Part shown: positions 1 to 4,153 of the stretch, piece by piece | How positions within the stretch are numbered: position 1 is the first letter of the stretch | Layout of the letters: every line of letters begins with the position of its first letter | Assembly: GCA_005881995.1 (NCBI GenBank) | Contig: VBHV01000136.1 | Coordinates: forward strand, 8,857-15,817 | Length of the DNA: 6,961 nt | Reading direction: 5' to 3' | Source of the DNA: Chloroflexota bacterium | Lineage (GTDB): Bacteria; Chloroflexota; Ktedonobacteria; Ktedonobacterales; Ktedonobacteraceae | Made by a program: the position numbers and the translations under genes | The notes under the pieces: model-generated | Told to the model about the DNA's origin: nothing | Seen by the model: only the letters and a program-made list of their open reading frames with translations | Databases searched by the model: none

Positions 1-982
1 CGCTATTGATATTGATCAGAACAAAGTGGGGAATGACCTGAGTGAGGCGATCTTCGCGGCCCCCAATAATACCTACAAGTTCTCTGATGTCCCACATCTC
101 GGCGCGAATGTGTATCGCGGCATGACGCATGATGGTCTCGGCAAATACCTCTCGCGCGTCATCACTAAATCGAGTGCATCAACCGATGATATCGTGAAAA
201 TCCTCCAGGATACCGGTACCGATGTGGTGATTAACTACCTGCCTGTTGGCTCTGAGACGGCGACGAAATGGTATGTCGAGCAGATCATCCAGGCCAAGGT
301 AGGCTTTGTGAATTGTATTCCGGTGTTTATCGCACGCGAACATTACTGGCAGGAGCGCTTCAAAGAAGCCAATTTGCCGATGATCGGCGACGATATCAAG
401 AGCCAGGTGGGAGCCACAATTGTGCACCGCATGCTGGCACGTCTCTTCCGCGAGCGTGGCGTGCGCCTGGAACGCACGATGCAGCTGAACGTCGGCGGCA
501 ATACCGATTTCTACAATATGCTGGAGCGCGAGCGCCTGGAGTCGAAGAAGATCAGCAAGACCAACGCGGTGACAAGCCAGTTGGACTACGAACTGGGCGA
601 GAAGAATGTGCATATCGGGCCATCAGACTACGTGGAGTGGCTGTCTGACCGCAAATGGGCCTACATCCGCCTGGAAGGGCGCACCTTTGGCGATGTGCCT
701 TTGAACGTAGAGCTGAAGCTGGAGGTATGGGATTCACCCAACTCAGCAGGTGTAGTGATCGACGCGGTACGCATGGTGAAACTGGCAATGGATCGCGGTA
801 TTAGCGGCACGCTGGAAGGACCAAGCGCGTACCTGATGAAGTCTCCACCCATCCAGCACCACGACGATATCGCGCGTGAAATGACCGAAGCCTTCATTCA
901 AGAAGAAGTGGTCAAAACGCCCAAGGAGCCAGAGGTACTCGACCCAACCAACGGCTATAAGGCAGAAGTCCCGGCTGAATAA
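1..982 (+). CDS. ino1: myo-inositol-1-phosphate synthase, 3' part (5' end outside window)
   Basis: This enzyme converts D-glucose 6-phosphate to inositol 1-phosphate in the cytosol using bound NAD. It is the first step toward inositol lipids and, in actinobacteria, mycothiol. The reading frame is open from position 2 ([10 protein letters not shown]...), so the GTG at 26 is not the start. Compared with the remembered mycobacterial enzyme, about 65-70 residues are missing, including the glycine-rich NAD-binding loop. Visible family hallmarks are YLPVGSE, the catalytic-loop [11 protein letters not shown] (nt 386-418), QLNVGGN, the block [25 protein letters not shown], and [13 protein letters not shown]. 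The last ~25 residues are charged and proline-containing and look variable. The gene is convergent with csrA, and the pair share the hairpin at 990-1042. The actinobacterial-like sequence in a presumed Chloroflexota genome suggests shared ancestry or old transfer, which I cannot resolve here. Family assignment is very secure. Confidence 0.96.
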   Translation, partial: AIDIDQNKVGNDLSEAIFAAPNNTYKFSDVPHLGANVYRGMTHDGLGKYLSRVITKSSASTDDIVKILQDTGTDVVINYLPVGSETATKWYVEQIIQAKVGFVNCIPVFIAREHYWQERFKEANLPMIGDDIKSQVGATIVHRMLARLFRERGVRLERTMQLNVGGNTDFYNMLERERLESKKISKTNAVTSQLDYELGEKNVHIGPSDYVEWLSDRKWAYIRLEGRTFGDVPLNVELKLEVWDSPNSAGVVIDAVRMVKLAMDRGISGTLEGPSAYLMKSPPIQHHDDIAREMTEAFIQEEVVKTPKEPEVLDPTNGYKAEVPAE

Positions 983-989
983 CGATATC

Positions 990-1042
990 ATGAGAAGCAC
1001 ATCCAGGCTGTCCTTTTAGGACAGCCTGGATGTGCTTCTCAT
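990..1042. terminator. Perfect 24-bp hairpin, probable bidirectional terminator
   Basis: The arms at 990-1013 and 1019-1042 are exact reverse complements around the loop TTTTA. The hairpin starts 7 bases after the stop of the inositol phosphate synthase gene and ends directly beside the csrA stop codon (1044-1046, opposite strand). It fits a terminator serving both converging transcripts. The stem is much longer than a typical intrinsic terminator and there is no clear T-run after either arm, so it could instead act as an RNA-stabilising 3' end or an antisense barrier. Confidence 0.75.
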
Positions 1043-1043
1043 A

Positions 1044-1241
1044 TTAATATTGCACGGCTGGCTCATTCTGCTTTGGCAGGCTCGGCACATCTCCTTTAAG
1101 CAGTTCCTCACGCACAATCGTTACCTCTAAAGGTGCGGAAATCCCGATCTTCACACGTTCACCCTCAACGGCCAGCACCGATACGCTGATGACCCCATCA
1201 AGTATAATACTTTCACCAACTTTTCGCCTCAATACGAGCAT
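1044..1241 (-). CDS. csrA: Carbon storage regulator CsrA (translational regulator)
   Basis: CsrA is a small homodimeric RNA-binding protein that binds GGA motifs in mRNA leaders and blocks or promotes translation. The 65-residue product matches the family in length and sequence. It begins MLVLRRKVGESI, has the beta-strand core around VLAVEGERVKIGISAP, and ends the core with VREE. Arg6 and Arg44, the RNA-contacting positions of the E. coli protein, are both present. The C-terminal tail (about residues 50-65) is proline- and glutamine-containing and variable. The ATG at 1241 is preceded by the Shine-Dalgarno sequence AAGGAAGGA. The gene lies 46 bases downstream of the sigma-28-family gene on the same strand, so the two are probably one operon. 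In many bacteria csrA sits with flagellar genes and its antagonist fliW. Neither is visible here. Confidence 0.96.
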   Translation of the reverse strand: MLVLRRKVGESIILDGVISVSVLAVEGERVKIGISAPLEVTIVREELLKGDVPSLPKQNEPAVQY

Positions 1242-1245
1242 GGTA

Positions 1246-1273
1246 ACATCCTTCCTTTTGTATCAACGATACA
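1246..1273 (-). promoter_or_regulatory. csrA leader: small hairpin plus CsrA-type binding core overlapping the Shine-Dalgarno
   Basis: Read on the - strand, a 6-bp stem (TGTATC/GATACA, loop of 3, 1259-1273) is followed at once by AAAGGAAGGATGT and then TTACC and the csrA ATG. The stretch AAGGATGT (1253-1246) equals the 3' core ARGGAUGU of the published CsrA SELEX consensus RUACARGGAUGU. A second GGA lies four bases upstream. CsrA bound here would cover the ribosome binding site, which is the known mode of repression. The sequence match is seen directly; the autoregulation is inferred. Confidence 0.5.
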
Positions 1274-1287
1274 TGCGTATGTCCGTT

Positions 1288-2160
1288 TTAATATGCCGGC
1301 TGGCCAACTTGTTGTCGCATCCCCCTCACACCTTTGTCACCTTTCCCGATGTCAGCAACAACACGCGCGTGCTGCGGCTTTTTCGGCTGGCGAGGCGCCT
1401 GGTGAATATTCATCGCTGTACGCAGCCGTAAAATCGCTTGCATATGCAGCTGGCAGACACGTGATTCAGACACTTGCATTATTTCACTGATTTCCTTCAT
1501 CGTCAGTTCTTCTTGATAATAAAGGGAGAGTAACAGGCGTTCACGCGGCGGCAACGCGTCCAGAACATGACCGAGCAACGCAATCTGCTCCTGTTCCTCT
1601 ACCTGTTCAGCCGGTCCTGGCGTTCCCATATCCTCAAGTAGATCGGCCAGTGAAGTGACACTTTCATCCTGTGACACAGAGCCTACTGGCGCGTCGAGCG
1701 AAAGCAGCGTTGTGCTGGCTTCCTGCAACATCTGGCGATAGCGGTCAGTTGAGATATGCAATTCCGCCGCGACTTCTTCCTCTTTCGCGGGCCGCCCCAG
1801 CCGTTGTTCAAGTTCAGCTAATGCACCTTCAACCTGGCGGACTCGCGTCACGGCGGAACGTGGCAGCCAGTTGAGTGTGCGCAACTGGTCGATGACCGCG
1901 CCGCGAATACGCGCTACTGCAAATGTTTCAAAGCGTATCCCTCGCAACGGGTCATAGCGGTCAATGGCATTGATCAGTCCAATTACGCCGTAACTTACCA
2001 GGTCATCTTGATCTAACAAACTGGTTGATGGGATACCCAACCGGCTTACGACGCTTCGCACCAACGGTGTATATGCGATAATCAATTCGTCGCGTAACTC
2101 TGGACGGCGTGTCCTCACGAACTCCAGCCAGATATCACCAATAGTGGCTGAAACACTCAT
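1288..2160 (-). CDS. RNA polymerase sigma factor, sigma-28 family (FliA/WhiG type)
   Basis: This is an alternative sigma factor of the sigma-70 class with 290 residues. Region 2 spans about residues 24-95, with the core-binding and -10-recognising part around LDQDDLVSYGVIGLINAIDR and FETFAVARIRGAVIDQLR. Region 3 spans about 100-160, with NWLPRSAVTRVRQVEGALAELEQRLGR, typical of FliA/WhiG. Region 4 lies at about 195-240, with the helix-turn-helix LTMKEISEIMQVSESRVCQL that reads the -35 element. After region 4 there is an extra basic tail of about 45 residues (QAPRQPKKPQHAR...) which most family members lack. The ATG at 2160 follows AGGAAGG at suitable spacing. csrA lies 46 bases downstream. WhiG in Streptomyces controls sporulation and FliA controls flagella. 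With no flagellar gene in view, a developmental role is the more likely reading if the host is a mycelial Ktedonobacterium. Confidence 0.93.
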   Translation of the reverse strand: MSVSATIGDIWLEFVRTRRPELRDELIIAYTPLVRSVVSRLGIPSTSLLDQDDLVSYGVIGLINAIDRYDPLRGIRFETFAVARIRGAVIDQLRTLNWLPRSAVTRVRQVEGALAELEQRLGRPAKEEEVAAELHISTDRYRQMLQEASTTLLSLDAPVGSVSQDESVTSLADLLEDMGTPGPAEQVEEQEQIALLGHVLDALPPRERLLLSLYYQEELTMKEISEIMQVSESRVCQLHMQAILRLRTAMNIHQAPRQPKKPQHARVVADIGKGDKGVRGMRQQVGQPAY

Positions 2161-2174
2161 AGGAATACCTTCCT
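2161..2174 (-). promoter_or_regulatory. Hairpin holding the sigma gene's ribosome binding site
   Basis: On the - strand the bases just before the ATG at 2160 read AGGAA-GGTA-TTCCT, a 5-bp perfect stem with a 4-base loop. The Shine-Dalgarno AGGAAGG is split between stem and loop, and the stem touches the start codon. This could lower translation or present a GGA to CsrA. The stem is short and its stability is not known. Confidence 0.4.
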
Positions 2175-2226
2175 GCGAGGTTCCGATATTTGCTTACAGA
2201 TGATTGGCAGCCCTCCTACTCTATGT

Positions 2227-2354
2227 CGTAGGGACAAGGGGGTGAGGTGAGGCGGATGCTGGGGCCTTGTGCTTGTCCTACGTGTCTGTTTGCCTCTCGA
2301 GGAGGACAAGCACAAGGCCCCAGCCCCTCCTCCAAACCACACCTTGTCCCTACG
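2227..2354. repeat. Nested inverted repeat, possible non-coding mobile or dispersed element
   Basis: Outer arms of 13 bp (2227-2239 and 2342-2354) and inner arms of 20 bp (2259-2278 and 2304-2323) are both perfect, separated by unpaired stretches and a 25-base central loop. The word GGACAAG occurs four times in alternating orientation (2232, 2272, 2304, 2343). Each half can therefore also fold on itself: 2227-2282 pairs with one base missing. The element is about 128 bp, has no coding capacity, and lies between divergent promoters. Its form suits a MITE- or REP-like dispersed repeat. No target-site duplication was recognised, so mobility is only a guess. Confidence 0.6.
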
Positions 2355-2447
2355 GAATCTGTATGGCGGACCGATAGAGAGCAGTAGAAGCGAGTACAAC
2401 AAGCTCGCCAGGCGAAGTGAAAGGTTCTAAGGTTAAGGAGAAGTGCT

Positions 2448-2717
2448 ATGAAGAACAGCCCACAACCATCCGAACAAAATGAACTGCGCACCCAATATGC
2501 GCAGATAAAGAGCCCGGTTGAAAATAAATCAGAGGAACAAATGTTGCTGGATTACTTGATTGGCGCTGGCTTTATGTTGGATGAGGCGCTCCAACTGCTC
2601 GATTTGCGCGAACACCTCTATACCAATACCGAGATGCAACAACGCCTGGCGGACGACGCGCGCATGCAGTTTGCGCGCTGGCTCTATGAACAGGGCGAAC
2701 TCAATGAAGGAGCATAG
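2448..2717 (+). CDS. Small acidic protein of unknown function
   Basis: The 89-residue product is not recognised. It starts at an ATG with a good Shine-Dalgarno (AAGGAG at 2435-2440, spacing 7), which supports real translation. The N-terminal ~27 residues are polar (MKNSPQPSEQNELR...) and look disordered. From about residue 28 the sequence is amphipathic and probably all helical, with a leucine-rich stretch LLDYLIGAGFMLDEALQLLDLRE. It has more acidic than basic residues, no cysteines, no signal peptide and no clear membrane segment. It is transcribed away from the sigma-28-family gene across the nested repeat, and its stop codon lies only 6 bases before the tRNA promoter. Its place beside a sigma factor hints at a regulatory role, but there is no sequence evidence for FlgM or any other anti-sigma family. 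Confidence 0.75.
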   Translation: MKNSPQPSEQNELRTQYAQIKSPVENKSEEQMLLDYLIGAGFMLDEALQLLDLREHLYTNTEMQQRLADDARMQFARWLYEQGELNEGA

Positions 2718-2723
2718 GGACTA

Positions 2724-2752
2724 TTGTCATGACCCCTCTAATATGCTATACT
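2724..2752 (+). promoter_or_regulatory. Sigma-70-type promoter for the serine tRNA pair
   Basis: The -35 box TTGTCA (2724-2729) and the -10 box TATACT (2747-2752) are separated by exactly 17 bases, each with one mismatch to the consensus. The predicted transcription start is about 2758-2760. The first tRNA base is 2760, so the primary transcript should begin at, or one or two bases before, the mature tRNA 5' end. Confidence 0.8.
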
Positions 2753-2759
2753 GCGCAAC

Positions 2760-2845
2760 GGAGAGATGTCAGAGTGGTCGAATGTGCCGCTCTCGAAAAG
2801 CGGTAGGGTGAATAGCCCTCGTGGGTTCGAATCCCACTCTCTCCG
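2760..2845 (+). tRNA. tRNA-Ser, anticodon CGA (reads UCG)
   Basis: The 86-base gene folds fully as a class II tRNA. The acceptor stem GGAGAGA/TCTCTCC is perfect. The anticodon stem CCGCT/AGCGG carries the loop CTCGAAA with anticodon CGA at 2794-2796. A long variable arm (2804-2820, AGGG/CCCT) marks it as serine type, and the T arm is GTGGG-TTCGAAT-CCCAC. The discriminator base is G, as expected for serine. CCA is not encoded (CCG follows), so the tail must be added by the nucleotidyltransferase. It is followed after 7 bases by a second serine tRNA. Confidence 0.97.
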
Positions 2846-2852
2846 CCGTGCT

Positions 2853-2938
2853 GGAGGAGTCTCATAGTGGCCTAGTGAGCACGACTGGAAATCGTGTAAG
2901 GTGAATAGCCTTCGTGGGTTCGAATCCCACCTCCTCCG
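2853..2938 (+). tRNA. tRNA-Ser, anticodon GGA (reads UCC and UCU)
   Basis: This is another class II tRNA of 86 bases. The acceptor stem is GGAGGAG/CTCCTCC. The anticodon stem CACGA/TCGTG has the loop CTGGAAA with anticodon GGA at 2887-2889. The long variable arm has AAGG/CCTT pairing, and the T arm is identical to that of the preceding tRNA. The discriminator is G and CCA is not encoded. No promoter fits in the 7-base gap, so it is co-transcribed with tRNA-Ser(CGA). The run CCCCTTTTT at 2939-2947 directly after it could end transcription, with the folded tRNA as the upstream structure. Confidence 0.97.
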
Positions 2939-3093
2939 CCCCTTTTTCTACTAGACCGGTTCCTATTCTTTCATTCTTCCACTTCCTTTCTCATTGACAG
3001 CATATCAGCTGTTCTAGCACCACAAATAAGTCCCCCAAAAGTAACCTTCTACATGTTAAGCCGTACATTACATTAAGGGCAGTGTATTTATGT

Positions 3094-3112
3094 GGGCACA
3101 ATAAATCGAGCC
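3094..3112. repeat. Degenerate copy of a 19-base ATAAATCG-centred motif
   Basis: GGGCACAATAAATCGAGCC matches the 19-mer at 4036-4054 at 16 of 19 positions, with both ends able to pair loosely (GGGC/GCC). It lies in non-coding DNA. Confidence 0.4.
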
Positions 3113-3206
3113 TTTACTGAGTCCAGCATGAGAAGCGCCCGGCATATGCTAGAGAATGTCTCTTTGCATCCCAAAGGGCATATATGTTCTGGATAAGGTA
3201 ATCTAT

Positions 3207-3235
3207 TTGACCTCTTCTGGCGTAATAAAGGTCAA
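3207..3235. promoter_or_regulatory. Possible operator: TTGACCT-N15-AGGTCAA
   Basis: A perfect 7-bp inverted repeat with a 15-base spacer ends 23 bases before the anti-sigma start codon. Its centre-to-centre distance is about two helical turns, which suits a dimeric regulator, and the left half resembles a -35 box. It could also be a chance match. Confidence 0.3.
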
Positions 3236-3258
3236 GTAGGTGAATTGGAGTATCCTTG

Positions 3259-3522
3259 ATGACCCATGAAGAATTTGAAGAACTATCAGGTGCGTATGTG
3301 CTTGGCGCTGTCACACCTGAAGAACGCCAGGCGGTGCGAGAGCATCTGGCGACGTGTGAGTCATGCGCACGTCTTGAGAGTGAGCTGCGCGCGGTCGTAG
3401 ATCTCTTGCCGCTCTCTGTTACCCAGGTGGCACCACCGCAAGAGTTGAAGGAGCGTGTACTCGCATCTATTCGCCAGGAACAGGCTGGGCGATCGTGGCA
3501 TTCATGCTGTTCGGCGGTATGA
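3259..3522 (+). CDS. RskA-type anti-sigma factor, N-terminal zinc-binding part (frameshifted fragment)
   Basis: The fragment carries the anti-sigma zinc-binding domain (ZAS) that holds an ECF sigma factor at the membrane. Residues 1-50 read MTHEEFEELSGAYVLGAVTP, then EERQAVREHLATCESC, with the H-X3-C-X2-C signature at His29, Cys33 and Cys36. Residues ~60-75 (PPQELKERVLASIRQEQ) are the usual helix before the membrane segment. The ATG at 3259 is preferred over the TTG just before it because TTGGAG (3245-3250) sits 8 bases upstream. After about residue 77 the frame leaves the family and runs through GRSWHSCCSAV to a TGA at 3520-3522. The remainder of the protein continues in the next frame from about 3483. 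As written the product would be soluble and unable to sense through the membrane. Confidence 0.8.
   Translation: MTHEEFEELSGAYVLGAVTPEERQAVREHLATCESCARLESELRAVVDLLPLSVTQVAPPQELKERVLASIRQEQAGRSWHSCCSAV
3483..3522 (+). pseudogene. Frameshift junction splitting the anti-sigma factor gene
   Basis: Family similarity moves from the frame of 3259 to the frame of 3495 within about 3483-3522. In the second frame the bases from 3483 encode the start of the membrane helix (GWAIVAFMLFGGMTAW), while the first frame runs into TGA at 3520. A net gain of one base (modulo three) near 3486 would restore one protein of about 250 residues. No slippery heptamer is visible, so programmed shifting is unlikely. The TGA overlaps an ATG of the second frame as ATGA (3519-3522). 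Mutation or an assembly error are the main explanations. Confidence 0.65.
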
Positions 3523-4010
3523 CTGCCTGGAATGTCTCCCTGCTTCACCAGGTCACAACACTGCAATCACAAAATACCCGGCTTGGACAGCAGGTGACTG
3601 CGCTCCAGGGAACGAGGCATTCACAGGAAGAGACGATCAGGTCGCTGCAACGCGAGATGGCACAAATCTATTCCATTAAAGGTATGGGATCTGCGCAATT
3701 GGTCACAGGCTCCTTGCTGTACATTCCGCAGAAAGATATTACTTTGCTAGTGCTGCGCGGGCTGCCACAACCCAGGGGAAAACAACTGTACCAGGGCTGG
3801 CTGATTCATGCTGGTGAAACGACCAGCATCGGTATGTTAACGATTCAAAATGGCGTCGCAAGTCTAACTTACCCTGGCAATATTTCCGGGTATGAGGTTG
3901 CGGCTGTGAGTGAAGAGCCAGGACCATTGCTCAGCGCCAATAAGCCGAATGGTCCTGTAATTGCAGCAGGAAATCTACAACATCCAACAGTAAATTTATA
4001 CACCCTCTAG
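3495..4010 (+). CDS. RskA-type anti-sigma factor, C-terminal membrane and extracellular part (frameshifted fragment)
   Basis: Counted from GTG 3495, residues 1-18 (VAFMLFGGMTAWNVSLL) are the rest of a membrane helix that begins upstream in this frame at about 3483. Residues ~19-60 are a probable coiled coil rich in Q, L and R (LQSQNTRLGQQVTALQ). Residues ~66-160 are the RskA extracellular domain: LPQPRGKQLYQGWLIHAGETTSIGMLTIQNGV, then a YEVAAVSEEPGP segment matching the family's value-then-EPxG pattern. No good ribosome binding site precedes GTG 3495, ATG 3504 or ATG 3519, so independent translation is doubtful, though coupling at ATGA 3519-3522 is possible. An intact gene would place this domain outside the cell with the zinc domain inside. 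The gene is followed by the perfect hairpin at 4062-4121. Confidence 0.78.
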   Translation: MAFMLFGGMTAWNVSLLHQVTTLQSQNTRLGQQVTALQGTRHSQEETIRSLQREMAQIYSIKGMGSAQLVTGSLLYIPQKDITLLVLRGLPQPRGKQLYQGWLIHAGETTSIGMLTIQNGVASLTYPGNISGYEVAAVSEEPGPLLSANKPNGPVIAAGNLQHPTVNLYTL

Positions 4011-4035
4011 CCTTTGCATTCCTCCCAAGGGCACG

Positions 4036-4054
4036 GGGCGCGATAAATCGGGCC
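4036..4054. repeat. Copy of the ATAAATCG-centred motif, imperfect palindrome
   Basis: GGGCGCGATAAATCGGGCC has complementary ends (GGGC/GCCC region) and is the better of the two copies in the window; the other lies at 3094-3112. It sits between the anti-sigma stop codon and the long hairpin. Confidence 0.45.
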
Positions 4055-4055
4055 C

Positions 4056-4126
4056 TACAGCATACGTTCCCAGGATGCACACGATATCCTTTGTCCTATC
4101 GTGTGCATCCTGGGAACGTATCTGTA
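4056..4126. terminator. Perfect 25-bp hairpin, probable bidirectional terminator
   Basis: The arms at 4062-4086 and 4097-4121 are exact reverse complements with a 10-base loop. Allowing one bulged C at 4061, five more pairs form outside (TACAG 4056-4060 with CTGTA 4122-4126). The hairpin lies between the converging anti-sigma gene (stop at 4010) and the Thr/Pro-rich protein gene (stop at 4154), the same arrangement as the hairpin at 990-1042. It has no strong T-run. Confidence 0.75.
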
Positions 4127-4153
4127 CTACCAGAGCCGGCAATAGACGATTGA

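Larger units (their letters stand above)
2161..2447. other. Divergent intergenic region between the sigma gene and the small acidic protein gene
   Basis: No convincing gene lies here. The - strand frames that cross it come from the inverted repeat and lack ribosome binding sites and protein-like composition. The region must hold promoters for both flanking genes, but I found no pair of -35/-10 boxes good enough to call. Nearly half of it is the nested inverted repeat at 2227-2354. Confidence 0.6.
2939..3258. other. Intergenic region after the tRNAs
   Basis: I see no gene in these ~320 bases. It contains the T-run after the second tRNA (2943-2947), an AT-rich stretch, one degenerate copy of a short ATAAATCG-centred motif (3094-3112), and the inverted repeat TTGACCT-N15-AGGTCAA (3207-3235) just upstream of the anti-sigma gene. 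No ECF sigma gene, the usual partner of an RskA-type protein, is present here. A clear promoter for the downstream gene was not found. Confidence 0.55.

Noticed and set aside
179..613. 144-residue - strand frame inside the inositol phosphate synthase gene
   Set aside because: It is antisense to a well-conserved enzyme, is rich in His and Leu, and has no start signal.
2227..2354. Nested inverted repeat as an ordinary intrinsic terminator
   Set aside because: It lies between divergent genes, upstream of both start codons, and has no T-run, so there is no transcript end for it to serve.
2157..2491. Two - strand frames upstream of the sigma gene
   Set aside because: They run through the nested inverted repeat, are arginine- and cysteine-rich, and overlap the start of the small acidic protein gene. 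Neither looks like a real protein.
2760..2940. tRNA-Ser genes as an integration site for a mobile element
   Set aside because: No repeat of the tRNA 3' end was found in the rest of the window, and no integrase gene is present.
3470..3500. Programmed ribosomal frameshift in the anti-sigma gene
   Set aside because: The shift needed is -1, but no slippery heptamer and no convincing downstream structure are visible around 3470-3500.
3114..3566. 150-residue - strand frame across the anti-sigma region
   Set aside because: It is opposite the zinc-domain coding region, with a Ser/Arg/Cys-rich composition and no family resemblance.
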